A stretch of 64,000 nucleotides of DNA from Emticicia sp043780375 (GTDB taxonomy: Bacteria; Bacteroidota; Bacteroidia; Cytophagales; Spirosomataceae), in NCBI RefSeq assembly GCF_043780375.1, contig NZ_JAYWCU010000144.1:27900-91899 (forward strand), in the 5' to 3' direction. Shown here one piece after another: positions 8,225 to 17,008 of this stretch. A program made the translations under genes and the position numbers. Position 1 is the first letter of the stretch. Each line of letters starts with the position of its first letter. The notes beneath the pieces were generated by a model. It did no database searches. It was not told where the DNA came from and was given only the letters and a program-made list of their open reading frames with translations.

Positions 8225-8283
8225 AAGTTATAAGTTCTGAATTATGAGTGCCGAGTTTTTTTTTAGTTCTAAATTCGGAACTC
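8225..8283. repeat. 7-base-period repeat with inverted partner
   Basis: Units AAGTTAT, AAGTTCT, GAATTAT, GAGTGCC and GAGTTTT follow one another with exact 7-base spacing (8225-8259). GAGTGCCGA (8246-8254) pairs 8 of 9 with TCGGAACTC (8275-8283). It lies between sppA and the GH3-family gene, which run in the same direction. Confidence 0.6.
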
Positions 8284-8284
8284 T

Positions 8285-9766
8285 TTAAAGTTTTTCTGCA
8301 ATTTTTCGGTCATTCGATAAACGAGGAACTTTGTTTTGCCCACCCAATTTTCCTTGTGAACGCATATAATTAATAAAAGCATTTTTTTGAAGTGGTGTAA
8401 TGACTAATTTTTTCAAAATATTACCTACAATCAAATCATCATAATAGACATTGAGTTCAGTCATATTTTTGTCCAAATTATTACTAAATTGCTCCATATC
8501 ATTAGGCGGAATGGCAAACTCAACAAGCCATTCGTGGTATGGCAAACCTTCTTTTGGTGCAACCATCGGTGCAACTGTAAATTCTATAATTTCTACTTCT
8601 GGGTGTCGTTGACAAGCATATTTCATTGCCTTTTCTACTTCTTCTCCAATAACGTGTTCGCCGAAAGCCGAGATAAAATGCTTGATTCTTCCCGATACAA
8701 CAATCCGATAAGGATTAAGTGAAACAAACTTCACGGTGTCGCCAATCGAATAACCCCAAAGTCCAGCATTATTATTAATAATAAGTGCATAATTTTTACC
8801 AAGTTCTACTTGTTCGATGCTCAAACGAGTAGGATTTACATTAAAAAACTCATCGGCTGGAATAAATTCATAGAAAATACCTGTATTCAACAAAAGTAAC
8901 ATTCCTTCCTCTCGTTGCGAATCTTGGTAAGCAAAAAAGCCTTCTGAGGCAGGAAAAAGCTCAATCGAATCTATTTTTTTGCCAATAGATTCAAATAATT
9001 TCGCTCGGTAAGGTTCAAAATTTACCCCGCCATAAACAAACAAATCGAAGTCTGGAAAAACATCTTTTATTTTCTTCCCTGTCCGTGCTTGAATTCTGTC
9101 GAAATACATTTGTACCCACGGCGGAATCCCCGAAATCAAGCCCATCGGTTGGTCAATCGTCTCATCTATGATTTTTTCGAGTTTGGTTTCCCAATCTTCA
9201 ATACAATTTGTTTCGTAGGAAGGTAAACGATTGGCTTGCAAATAGGCGGGTACATGATGCGTAGAAATTCCCGAAAGTCGCCCTGTCTTAATTCCTTCGG
9301 TTTCGTGCAGTTCGGGACTGCCCGAGAGAAAAATAAGTTTGTTATCTAAAAATTTTGCCTTACCAGTTTCGTTGATATAGTTAAGTAAAGCATTTCGAGC
9401 AGAATCAATGTGGTTATGAATAGAATCTTTGGAGATAGGAATATATTTTGTTCCAGAAGTTGTTCCAGACGTTTTGGCAAAATATAAAGGTTTCCCTTCC
9501 CAAAGAATATTTTCTTTTCCTTCAAGGATTTGATTAATGTACGGAGTCAAATCTTCGTAATCACGAATGGGAATTGCTTGTTTAAAATCTTCGTAAGTAC
9601 GAATATCTTTGAAACAATGATTTTTGCCAAAAACTGTGTTAACGGCTTGACTAACAAGCTGTTGTCGCCATTCCGTTTGTACTTCTGCCGAGCGAATTAC
9701 CCACTTTTTTTGTTGAGCAACAATGTATGCAGCAATTGGTTTACTAAGTATCGAACGAATTCCCAT
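8285..9766 (-). CDS. GH3 auxin-responsive-promoter family adenylating enzyme
   Basis: Plant GH3 enzymes join amino acids to acyl acids such as indole-acetate through an acyl-adenylate. Bacterial relatives are widespread in Bacteroidota with unknown substrates. Residues 97-110 (FAKTSGTTSGTKYIP) form the ATP/AMP-binding motif; VVSGRIKHFISAFGEHV holds the hinge typical of the adenylate-forming superfamily. Length 493 aa is normal and there is no signal peptide, so it is cytoplasmic. It stands between sppA and mreB with its own promoter box. Family is firm; substrate is unknown. Confidence 0.9.
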   Translation of the reverse strand: MGIRSILSKPIAAYIVAQQKKWVIRSAEVQTEWRQQLVSQAVNTVFGKNHCFKDIRTYEDFKQAIPIRDYEDLTPYINQILEGKENILWEGKPLYFAKTSGTTSGTKYIPISKDSIHNHIDSARNALLNYINETGKAKFLDNKLIFLSGSPELHETEGIKTGRLSGISTHHVPAYLQANRLPSYETNCIEDWETKLEKIIDETIDQPMGLISGIPPWVQMYFDRIQARTGKKIKDVFPDFDLFVYGGVNFEPYRAKLFESIGKKIDSIELFPASEGFFAYQDSQREEGMLLLLNTGIFYEFIPADEFFNVNPTRLSIEQVELGKNYALIINNNAGLWGYSIGDTVKFVSLNPYRIVVSGRIKHFISAFGEHVIGEEVEKAMKYACQRHPEVEIIEFTVAPMVAPKEGLPYHEWLVEFAIPPNDMEQFSNNLDKNMTELNVYYDDLIVGNILKKLVITPLQKNAFINYMRSQGKLGGQNKVPRLSNDRKIAEKL

Positions 9767-9839
9767 TTTCAGTAAAAAATTATAAACGTCTATTTATAAA
9801 GTGATAGGTTATATACAGCAAAGAAGCGATGATTTAGGG

Positions 9840-9847
9840 CAAAGGTA
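9840..9847 (-). promoter_or_regulatory. -7 promoter box of the GH3-family gene
   Basis: TACCTTTG on the minus strand matches TAnnTTTG and is the same octamer as the rpsL box. It lies 74 bases before the ATG at 9766. Confidence 0.5.
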
Positions 9848-9983
9848 ATAGTTTTTTTACTACTCTCTCAATTCATAAGTCGAACCTATATATAAACGTA
9901 TATATAGAGCCTAAAAAGTTAAATACTTTTTTCTTTTTTAATACTTTTTCAAATTTTTAGGGATGTTTTGCAAATAATAGTTG

Positions 9984-9991
9984 TAAATTTG
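9984..9991 (+). promoter_or_regulatory. -7 promoter box of mreBCD
   Basis: TAAATTTG followed by C matches TAnnTTTG, 36 bases upstream of the mreB ATG. A TTTTG at 9966-9970 is closer than the usual -33 distance. Confidence 0.5.
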
Positions 9992-10027
9992 CGGGCAAAT
10001 CAATTTTTTTAACCCATAAAGCTCAAA

Positions 10028-11059
10028 ATGGCTGGATTGTTTAACTTCCTCACGAGTGACATCGCGATTGACTTGGGTACGGCAAATACCCTTATTATCT
10101 ACAAAGATCAAATCGTTGTAGACGAACCCTCTATTATTGCTTTGGATAAAATTACCGGAAAAGTGTTAGCGATAGGACACAAAGCAATGCAAATGCATGA
10201 AAAAACTAACGAGAATATAAAGACTATTCGTCCACTCAAAGATGGTGTAATTGCTGACTTTACTGCCGCCGAATTGATGATTCGTGGCATGATTAAGATG
10301 ATTGAGACTGGTCGTAGTTGGTTTTTTTCTCCTTCACACCGAATGGTTATTTGTATTCCATCGGGTATCACCGAAGTTGAGAAACGTGCGGTAAAAGATT
10401 CAGCTGAACACGCTGGTGCGAAAGAAGTTTATATGGTGCATGAGCCAATTGCTGCGGCTATTGGTATTGGTATTGATATTGAGCAGCCTAATGGCTCAAT
10501 GATTGCAGATATTGGTGGTGGTACTACTGAGATTGCTGTTATTGCCCTTTCGGGTATTGTTTGTGAAGCATCGGTGCGTATCGCTGGAGATTTATTTACG
10601 AGAGATATTGTTGATTATATGCGTCGTGAGCACAACTTGCTTATTGGCGAGCGTTCGGCAGAATTTATCAAGATTCAAGTAGGTGCTGCTTTGCCAGACT
10701 TAGACAATCCTCCTGCTGATATTGAAATTCGTGGTCGTGATTTAATGACGGGTATCCCGAAAGAAATAAAAGTTACTTACAGTGAAATTGCATACGCTCT
10801 TGACAAATCAATTTCGAAAATTGAAGAAGCCATCATGCGTGCCTTAGAAATGTCGCCACCAGAACTTTCTGCCGATATTTATGAAAACGGTATTTATTTG
10901 ACAGGCGGTGGAGCATTGCTTCATGGCTTAGACAAACGTTTGGCTATTAAAACAAAATTACCAATTCATGTTGCCGACGACCCGCTTCGTGCCGTTGTTC
11001 GTGGAACAGGGGAGATACTGAAAAATATTGAAAAATATAGAGCTGTTATTGTTCAATAG
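10028..11059 (+). CDS. mreB: Rod shape-determining protein MreB
   Basis: This actin-like ATPase polymerises under the inner membrane and directs lateral cell-wall synthesis. The 343 residues contain the phosphate-1 loop IDLGTANT (14-21), the phosphate-2 segment IADIGGGTTEIAV and the adenosine-binding LTGGGALLHG near the C-terminus. It heads mreB-mreC-mreD, so the organism is probably a rod or at least keeps an elongasome. The usual followers for PBP2 and RodA are not in the window. A 139-base spacer with a large AT-rich hairpin separates it from mreC. Confidence 0.98.
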   Translation: MAGLFNFLTSDIAIDLGTANTLIIYKDQIVVDEPSIIALDKITGKVLAIGHKAMQMHEKTNENIKTIRPLKDGVIADFTAAELMIRGMIKMIETGRSWFFSPSHRMVICIPSGITEVEKRAVKDSAEHAGAKEVYMVHEPIAAAIGIGIDIEQPNGSMIADIGGGTTEIAVIALSGIVCEASVRIAGDLFTRDIVDYMRREHNLLIGERSAEFIKIQVGAALPDLDNPPADIEIRGRDLMTGIPKEIKVTYSEIAYALDKSISKIEEAIMRALEMSPPELSADIYENGIYLTGGGALLHGLDKRLAIKTKLPIHVADDPLRAVVRGTGEILKNIEKYRAVIVQ

Positions 11060-11071
11060 TTTTTTCGAGAT

Positions 11072-11189
11072 GTGAATTATGAATTATAAGTTAAAAGCGA
11101 GTCTGTCGCTAAGGTTATGAGATATATTTATGTTAAATCTCATAATTCACAATTTATAATTCATAATTCATAACTCTACATTCATAACT
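11072..11189. repeat. Two inverted heptamer arrays forming a long hairpin between mreB and mreC
   Basis: The left arm is GTGAATT, ATGAATT, ATAAGTT (11072-11092). The right arm has seven consecutive 7-base units of the CATAATT type (11141-11189). A 17-base inverted repeat is perfect (11073-11089 with 11154-11170), and a nested 9-base pair, TTATGAGAT with ATCTCATAA (11115-11123, 11137-11145), lies inside. The spacer is transcribed if mreBCD is one operon. Confidence 0.85.
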
Positions 11190-11197
11190 CAAAAATA

Positions 11198-12058
11198 ATG
11201 TCGCAACTCTTCCGACTTATATTTCGAATACGAAATTTTCTTTTATTTGTCATATTAGAAATTATCAGTTTTTGGTTGATTGTAAAAAACAACCTTTACT
11301 GGGACGTGTCTTTTTTTAATACATCCAACTACTATGCCGCCAAAACACTTGAGAGTTCAAATTATGTAAAAAACTACATGAACTTAGGAAGTGTGAATGA
11401 CCAACTGATAGCTGAGAATGCTCAATTGAAAAAAATTGTGGTGTCAATGCAGCAGGGTAAAAGTCGTGAAGGTGATTACTACAAAGTTGATTCGATTTTT
11501 GCCAAGCGATTTGTATTCAAGGTAGCAAAAGTTGTCAATAATACAGTAAACTTAACAAACAACTATCTTACTCTCGATAAAGGAACGTTAGATGGTATTG
11601 AACCAGGAATGGGTGTGATTTGTCCACAAGGCGTTGTTGGTCAAGTTATGTCATGTTCAGACCATTTTTCTCGTGTCTATTCTATCCTTCATGCAAATTT
11701 CAACGTTTCGACAGAGGTAAAGAATCAAATTCTCCGCACCAAAAACGATAAAGCATTAGGAATTGCAAAGTGGGGCGGATTAAATCCAAGAGTAATTGAT
11801 TTGACTACGATTGACCGCTTTAAGCCCATCAAACAAGGGGATTCGGTGATTACTTCCGAGCAAAATGTTATTTTTCCTTCGGGAACTATGCTTGGTAAGA
11901 TTCGTAAGTTGAGTGCCAAACAAGACCAAGCTTTTTTTGATATTGAGGTTGAATTGGCAACCGATTTTCAGAACTTGTCTTATGTTTATATTGTAAATAA
12001 TAAGCTCAAAAAAGAACAAGAATTAATAGAGCAAGCAACTACCGAAATTAAAAAATGA
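11198..12058 (+). CDS. mreC: Rod shape-determining protein MreC
   Basis: This bitopic protein links MreB to periplasmic wall enzymes. After a short cytoplasmic N-terminus there is one membrane helix (about 13-31), a short coiled-coil (about 65-85, NDQLIAENAQLKKIV) and the beta-rich periplasmic core with GTLDGIEPGMGVICPQGVVGQV typical of the family. Length 286 aa is normal. Its stop codon overlaps the mreD start by four bases (ATGA at 12055), indicating coupled translation. Confidence 0.95.
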   Translation: MSQLFRLIFRIRNFLLFVILEIISFWLIVKNNLYWDVSFFNTSNYYAAKTLESSNYVKNYMNLGSVNDQLIAENAQLKKIVVSMQQGKSREGDYYKVDSIFAKRFVFKVAKVVNNTVNLTNNYLTLDKGTLDGIEPGMGVICPQGVVGQVMSCSDHFSRVYSILHANFNVSTEVKNQILRTKNDKALGIAKWGGLNPRVIDLTTIDRFKPIKQGDSVITSEQNVIFPSGTMLGKIRKLSAKQDQAFFDIEVELATDFQNLSYVYIVNNKLKKEQELIEQATTEIKK

Positions 12059-12561
12059 ATTCTCAAACTGTCATAAGATTAGTGCTGACCTTCGTCATTT
12101 ATTTGATTTTGCAAATTGTAGTTATTCGCAATTTTGTATTTTTCGATGTGGCGTTTTGTTTTGTTTATATTGCCTGTATATTATTATTACCCGATGAAAT
12201 TGCTCCTATTTGGGTTATTCTGATAAGTTTTTTAATTGGACTTTTGGTAGACATATTTTATAATACCGCAGGAATTCATGCTTCAGCAAGTGTGCTGATT
12301 GGTTTTTTTAGAAGCTATATAATCAAATTCTTATTTCCGACCAAAGGTGTCGAAAATGAAATTGTTATCACTCTCAAAGATATGGGTGCAGAACGATTCG
12401 TGCGTTATGTTGCCGTGCTTACATTAATACATCACTCGACCTTGTTTTTTGTAGAAGCGGGGGGCTTTCAATTTTTCCTAATTACTATTTTGAAAATTAT
12501 TTGTAGCGTAGTTTTTACTACATTTATGATTATAATTTTGCAATACGTACGGGGAAATTAA
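12055..12561 (+). CDS. mreD: Rod shape-determining protein MreD
   Basis: A 168-residue hydrophobic protein with about five predicted membrane helices, placed directly after mreC with a four-base overlap. The segment LLPDEIAPIWVILISFLIG followed by DIFYNTAGIHASASVLIGF is typical of Bacteroidota MreD. Sequence conservation in this family is low, so the call rests mainly on topology and position. Confidence 0.9.
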   Translation: MNSQTVIRLVLTFVIYLILQIVVIRNFVFFDVAFCFVYIACILLLPDEIAPIWVILISFLIGLLVDIFYNTAGIHASASVLIGFFRSYIIKFLFPTKGVENEIVITLKDMGAERFVRYVAVLTLIHHSTLFFVEAGGFQFFLITILKIICSVVFTTFMIIILQYVRGN

Positions 12562-12582
12562 CTTAATTATCAATTAACAATT
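12562..12582. repeat. Short 7-base-period repeat after mreD
   Basis: Three units CTTAATT, ATCAATT and AACAATT follow with exact 7-base spacing immediately after the mreD stop codon. No inverted partner is seen. Confidence 0.45.
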
Positions 12583-12627
12583 ACCGATGAATTTGTCTAA
12601 ATTCTCGTTAATTTGTCGGGCTTTGTC

Positions 12628-13848
12628 ATGAAATTTAAAATATCTTTCCTTCCATATATTTGTGGTTTTTGCTTGTTTTTTACCTATTCACTTTTCTTAG
12701 TTTCTTGTAAAAAAAGCACTTCTACTGGCTCTACTGCCATTGCAGAGATTGATAGCGTTGCTGTAAAAAAAGAGGAAGTACGCATCAAAAAAGAAATAAA
12801 TGCCGACCAAAAAGCAATTCTAATCGAGCAAGTTATTCAGAAAAAAATAGCCGAAGGTTTCAACGGAAATGTTTTAATTGCCCAAAAAGGGGTTGTCGTT
12901 TACCAAAAGTCTTATGGTTTTGCTGATTTTAAAGATACAATCAGAAATAATATTCAATCAAAGTTTCAATTAGCTTCTCTTTCAAAAACATTTACAGCAG
13001 TTGCTATAATGAAACTCGCCGAGCAAGGAAAAATCGGATTAGATTATACAGTAAAAGACTATTTTCCAAATTTTCCTTATGATGGTATCACAATTCGGAG
13101 TTTACTTTGTCATCGTTCGGGCCTACCATTTTATCAATATACTTTCGACAAGACAGTTCGGGAAACAAAAGTTTATCCAACCAATCAACAAATGATGGAG
13201 TGGTTTGCTACTACACAGCCAACACCTAAAATGTTTAATCAACCCGACCACTATTTCGGTTATAATAACACCAATTTTGCGATTTTAGCAGCTCTTGTAG
13301 AAAAGGTTTCGGGTAAAGATTTTGACGAATATATGCGAGAAAACCTTTTCAAACCTGCTGGAATGAAAAACTCATTTATCGTAACAACCAAAAATGATTC
13401 TATCAATATAAATCGCACTTATGGTTATCAGTTTGGGCAGCGTTTACCAAAAGATTATTACGATAATATTACGGGCGATAAGGGCGTTTACTCGACTACA
13501 GGAGATTTGTTTAATTGGTACAAAGCCTTAAAGAATAATACAATTATTAATAAAGAATCTTTTCGGGAAATGATTACACCACGTAGTTTTGAGTTTCCTG
13601 GACTAAGAAATTATGGTTATGGTTTTCGCCTTTGGGTCGATTCTAAGCAGCAAACCGAATATGTATATCATACAGGTTGGTGGAAAGGCTATAATACCAT
13701 CATGTTTTTTGACCTACGAGAAGACTTTGTCATCATTCTAATAAATAATCGCTACAACCGCTCGGTTTATAACGTAAAAAGCCTCATTGACATCATGCAC
13801 GGAGGCAATCGCAGCTCTACTATGGAAGAGAGCATTTTAGATGAGTAG
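12628..13848 (+). CDS. Serine hydrolase lipoprotein of the beta-lactamase (class C/DD-peptidase) family
   Basis: This secreted lipoprotein belongs to the beta-lactamase-related family (Pfam Beta-lactamase), whose members include esterases and D-amino-peptide hydrolases. From the ATG at 12628 it has 406 residues; a signal sequence ends at the lipobox Cys27 (FLVSC). The three active-site motifs are present: SLSK (117-120), YNN (212-214) and HTG (348-350, in place of KTG). It lies 66 bases downstream of mreD and ends in a clear terminator, so it could be the last gene of that unit. The substrate is unknown and antibiotic resistance should not be assumed. Confidence 0.9.
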   Translation: MKFKISFLPYICGFCLFFTYSLFLVSCKKSTSTGSTAIAEIDSVAVKKEEVRIKKEINADQKAILIEQVIQKKIAEGFNGNVLIAQKGVVVYQKSYGFADFKDTIRNNIQSKFQLASLSKTFTAVAIMKLAEQGKIGLDYTVKDYFPNFPYDGITIRSLLCHRSGLPFYQYTFDKTVRETKVYPTNQQMMEWFATTQPTPKMFNQPDHYFGYNNTNFAILAALVEKVSGKDFDEYMRENLFKPAGMKNSFIVTTKNDSININRTYGYQFGQRLPKDYYDNITGDKGVYSTTGDLFNWYKALKNNTIINKESFREMITPRSFEFPGLRNYGYGFRLWVDSKQQTEYVYHTGWWKGYNTIMFFDLREDFVIILINNRYNRSVYNVKSLIDIMHGGNRSSTMEESILDE

Positions 13849-13866
13849 ATTTTCTTGAATTTTTAA

Positions 13867-13903
13867 AAAAAGAGGCCTTAAATTTACTTTAAGACCTCTT
13901 TTT
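13867..13903 (+). terminator. Terminator after the serine hydrolase gene
   Basis: A 16-base stem with one mismatch (13867-13882 with 13888-13903) has an AAAAAGAGG left end and a CCTCTTTTT right end, with a 5-base loop. It is about 20 bases after the stop. Confidence 0.85.
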
Positions 13904-14016
13904 GATTATCAAGAAACCTCCTCAAAAATAATTATCTCTATTTGCAACGCTCAACATGAATTTTGCATCTTATGTTAAGATACATCACAATTATGAAATC
14001 TTAACAAACTCATTTT

Positions 14017-15057
14017 ATGAAAAAGCTATTCTCATTTTTTATTTTAAGTCTATTTATTATCAATTCTTCTTTTGCACAAGAAAAAGAAATACCTTATTTC
14101 GTAAAAACTTACAAATCTTCGGAAATGAAAAACCTTTATGTTCGCACTTCGGGAGGTGGAATTTCGGTTGTAGGTATGGCAGGTGATGAAGCTCGTGTTG
14201 AAATTTATGTAAAAGCCAACAACTGGAAAGGTAAGCAACTCAGTAAAGAAGAAATTGAAGACCGCCTAAAAGACTATCAATTAAGTATAAAAAAAGAAGG
14301 TGAAACCATTAATTGTATTGCCAAGCGAAAAGATGAAGCCGATTGGACTGATTGGAAAAATGGTTTAAATATTTCGTTTAAAATATATTCTCCTGAAAAA
14401 ATATCTACTGATTTGGTAACAAGTGGAGGCAGCATTTCACTCAAAAATATTACTGGAAACTTAGGTTTTACTACAAGTGGTGGTGGTTTGAAACTACAAA
14501 ACTTAGGTGGAAATGTTAAAGGTCGTACTTCTGGTGGGGGAATAAATATTATCGGCTGCCATGATATAATTGATGTCGCTACAAGTGGTGGTGGAATTGA
14601 TGCCGACAATTGCAAAGGCGATATTAAACTAAGCACATCGGGCGGAAGCTTAGACCTAAAAAACTTAGATGGCATGATAAAGGCTACCACAAGTGGTGGT
14701 GGTGTAAGAGCCGAAAACATCAAAGGTGAGTTTGTTACTTCAACTTCGGGCGGCTCGATTTACTTAGAAGACATGATGGCAAGTGTAAAAGCTTCAACTT
14801 CGGGCGGTGGCATTGATGCAGATATAAAATCACTTGGAAAATACCTTTCGCTTTCAACAAGTGCAGGAAGTATTCGTGTAAGAATGCCATTAGATAAAGG
14901 ATTAAATTTAGATTTAGACGGAAATCGTGTAAAAATGCCTGAAACAAAGAATTTTAGTGGAAGAATCGACAAAGACCGTGTAAAAGGAACAATCAATGGC
15001 GGTGGAATTCCTGTAACAATGGATGCAAGCTCTGGAGGTGTTTATATCAATGAATAA
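14017..15057 (+). CDS. Secreted DUF4097-type beta-solenoid protein with 18-residue repeats
   Basis: A signal peptide (cleavage near FAQE, 20-22) precedes a 346-residue exported protein. From residue 135 there are seven consecutive repeats of exactly 18 residues beginning TSGG(G/S)(I/L/V), plus an eighth of 20 residues and a related TSGGGIS at 44-50. Such repeats fold as a right-handed beta-helix in the DUF4097/adhesin-like family. The function is unknown; a surface or periplasmic scaffold is plausible. It is followed after 11 bases by another repeat protein on the same strand, so the two are probably co-expressed. Confidence 0.85.
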   Translation: MKKLFSFFILSLFIINSSFAQEKEIPYFVKTYKSSEMKNLYVRTSGGGISVVGMAGDEARVEIYVKANNWKGKQLSKEEIEDRLKDYQLSIKKEGETINCIAKRKDEADWTDWKNGLNISFKIYSPEKISTDLVTSGGSISLKNITGNLGFTTSGGGLKLQNLGGNVKGRTSGGGINIIGCHDIIDVATSGGGIDADNCKGDIKLSTSGGSLDLKNLDGMIKATTSGGGVRAENIKGEFVTSTSGGSIYLEDMMASVKASTSGGGIDADIKSLGKYLSLSTSAGSIRVRMPLDKGLNLDLDGNRVKMPETKNFSGRIDKDRVKGTINGGGIPVTMDASSGGVYINE

Positions 15058-15068
15058 GCTATAAAAAC

Positions 15069-15866
15069 ATGAAAAAACTATTAATTTTAATACTCTGTGC
15101 TTTAGTTGGAACGAAAGTTTCAGCTCAAAAAGAAGTTTCGGCAAAAGCAATTTTTGAGGCGATTGACAAAGGTCAATCTGCCGAACGCCGCCCGATTAAT
15201 TATCAAGATGTTACGATTGTTGGGGATTTAGATTTAACCGAACTTTCTAACAAAAAACGCATTAAAAGAATAAAGTCAGATTACGAAGAATATAAAAGTA
15301 CTGTAGAAGTACCTGTTACATTCAAAAACTGTGTTTTTCAAGGCGATTTTATTGCCTACAAAAATATTGAAGATAAAAAAAACAAGAAGGCAGGAAACGC
15401 AAATATCAATTGGAGTTTTGGGGATGGCACAACTTTTACAACTGATTTTGAGAAAAGCGTAGTTTTTGAAAATTGTACTTTTAAAGGTAAAAGCGAATTT
15501 AAATATTCAGATTTTGCTGAAAAAGCCTCTTTCGCAGGAACAAAATTTGCCCAAAGTGCTAACTTTAAATATGCCGATTTCAATCAAGAAATCATTTTTG
15601 CTAAATGCGATTTCAACGAATATGCCAATTTTAAATATTCAAAATTCAAGCAAGATGCTGATTTTTACGATGCTCGTTTCAATAATTATGCAGACTTTAA
15701 ATACAGCAATTTCAATGACCGTGTAACTTTTAAAGGTTCAACTTTTAAAAACCAAGCCGATTTTAAATATGCTGATTTCAAAGAAGATACCAATTTTGAC
15801 AATACAAAATTTAGTAGCGGTGTTGATTTCAAATATTCAAATGGCAAGAAATATATGAACAAGTGA
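15069..15866 (+). CDS. Secreted pentapeptide-like protein built of 11-residue F-x4-F-x5 repeats
   Basis: A signal peptide (about 1-19, VSAQ) is followed by a domain with charged residues and, from residue 133, about eleven tandem 11-mers with Phe at positions 1 and 6; alternate units begin FKY, giving a 22-residue super-repeat. The general pattern resembles pentapeptide-repeat beta-helices, but the period is 11, not 5. Residues 39-60 (RRPINYQDVTIVGDLDLTEL) resemble the N-terminal region of other bacterial pentapeptide proteins. It is probably co-transcribed with the upstream DUF4097-type gene. Function is unknown. Confidence 0.8.
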   Translation: MKKLLILILCALVGTKVSAQKEVSAKAIFEAIDKGQSAERRPINYQDVTIVGDLDLTELSNKKRIKRIKSDYEEYKSTVEVPVTFKNCVFQGDFIAYKNIEDKKNKKAGNANINWSFGDGTTFTTDFEKSVVFENCTFKGKSEFKYSDFAEKASFAGTKFAQSANFKYADFNQEIIFAKCDFNEYANFKYSKFKQDADFYDARFNNYADFKYSNFNDRVTFKGSTFKNQADFKYADFKEDTNFDNTKFSSGVDFKYSNGKKYMNK

Positions 15867-15898
15867 TTGATGGTGGTAGTTTTTTGAGTCTCTTCGAC

Positions 15899-15948
15899 AA
15901 AAAACAAGGTAGATATAACTTTCAAAAGTTTTATCTACCTTGTTTTTT
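15899..15948. terminator. Bidirectional terminator between convergent genes
   Basis: A perfect 17-base inverted repeat (15899-15915 with 15932-15948) has A6 and T6 ends and a GGTAGATA core. It serves the plus-strand repeat protein (stop 15866) and the minus-strand gene ending at 16001. Confidence 0.9.
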
Positions 15949-16000
15949 GATTCTGGGCGATAAATTTGCACAAAATCTAAATATATTTTTAATTGTACAT

Positions 16001-16462
16001 TTACTGATTTTTCTTGCCTAAAACATAAGCCAAACCCAAGTTTGCTCGAAAAAGTCCTAAATCAAAATTCTTATTTGCATAAGGTGAAAGCTCAAAAACG
16101 ATTTGAAATCTTGGAATTTTCTCTATCGGAGCTGCTCGCATACCAACATTTAAGCTGTAACCCTCTAATGCTGATTGTTTGCTTGGGTCAGTATTTAAGT
16201 AGTTTAAAAAATTAGCTTTAATGCCCGCACCCACATAAAATTTTACTCTTTCGGCTTTATTGACATTAAACATCGGTGAGATTTCGGTGCTTAACGACGA
16301 AAAATAGGTGTTTGTTTGAAAACGAAAATCAACCCAAATAGCTTTATTTGGATTAGTGGCAATCGAAAAAACAGAATTGAAAGGATAATAGGTAAAAGCT
16401 TGAGCATAAGCTGTTTTCGTAAAAACAAAGAACGAAAATATCAAAAGTAGTTTTTTTAGCAT
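16001..16462 (-). CDS. Small exported beta-barrel-like protein of unknown function
   Basis: A signal peptide (about 1-20, ending TAYAQA) precedes a 130-residue body with alternating hydrophobic and polar strands (IWVDFRFQTNTYF, VKFYVGAGIKANFLNYL, FQIVFELSPYA, RANLGLAYVLG). The pattern and the closing aromatic/Leu-rich strand suggest a small outer-membrane beta barrel. I do not recognise a named family. It lies downstream of the MarR gene on the same strand (50-base gap) and may share its transcript. Confidence 0.65.
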   Translation of the reverse strand: MLKKLLLIFSFFVFTKTAYAQAFTYYPFNSVFSIATNPNKAIWVDFRFQTNTYFSSLSTEISPMFNVNKAERVKFYVGAGIKANFLNYLNTDPSKQSALEGYSLNVGMRAAPIEKIPRFQIVFELSPYANKNFDLGLFRANLGLAYVLGKKNQ

Positions 16463-16513
16463 AACAATTAGGTGAGGTTTCTGGCCACAAAATTACAGGA
16501 AATCTTTTGTTTA

Positions 16514-16984
16514 TTATGCCATTGCGTTTACCAAAGCCAGATTTTCACGAGCCTTGCTATTTTGTTCATCAACCAAGCGATTAATTTCTTTGATTACTTC
16601 AAAAAAAACAGCTAATTTTTCAGCAGGAATTTGTTCTTGAACCATTTTATTGAAGATAATTACCCCTTCACGTGAGAAATTTCTCTTTTTTCTACCTTCT
16701 TCAGTTAGAAAAACTCTTACAAAACGCTTATCATCGGCATCAATTTCTCGGTAAATCCAGCCTTTTTCTTCCAATGTTTTCAACATTCTTGTCAAGCTTC
16801 GAGGTTCCATACCAATTGAAGGGCCGATTTTCGTAGCGGGTGTCCCTTTTTCCGAGTCAATATTGAGCAAAACATAGCCAATTGCCATTGTCATTTCATT
16901 TGGATTGGCATACGCATTATACATACGTGATATAGAATGCCACGCCCATTTGATATAAAAGTCAATCGTTTTTTCTTTTTTCAT
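16514..16984 (-). CDS. MarR-family transcriptional regulator
   Basis: A winged helix-turn-helix repressor or activator of 156 residues, starting at the ATG at 16984 (MKKEKTIDFYIKWAWHS). The DNA-binding part reads ATKIGPSIGMEPRSLTRMLKTLEEKGWIYREIDADDKRFVRVFLTEEGRKK, the recognition helix and wing of MarR proteins. Similar Bacteroidota proteins sit next to lipid or beta-oxidation genes; here the neighbour downstream is a small exported protein. A 20-base palindrome and a TAnnTTTG box lie directly upstream, consistent with autoregulation. The ligand is unknown. Confidence 0.9.
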   Translation of the reverse strand: MKKEKTIDFYIKWAWHSISRMYNAYANPNEMTMAIGYVLLNIDSEKGTPATKIGPSIGMEPRSLTRMLKTLEEKGWIYREIDADDKRFVRVFLTEEGRKKRNFSREGVIIFNKMVQEQIPAEKLAVFFEVIKEINRLVDEQNSKARENLALVNAMA

Positions 16985-17008
16985 TGTATTTTTTGCTACG
17001 AACTTACG

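Noticed and set aside
11072..11189. CRISPR-like array
   Set aside because: The units are 7 bases, directly adjacent and degenerate, with no spacers and no cas genes in the window.
12613..12615. TTG start for the serine hydrolase
   Set aside because: The ATG at 12628 gives a standard lipoprotein signal peptide; the extra five residues are unnecessary.
14277..14723. Open frame of 148 codons on the minus strand rich in Pro-Pro
   Set aside because: It is the antisense reading of the TSGGG repeats of the DUF4097-type gene; composition and position show a shadow frame.
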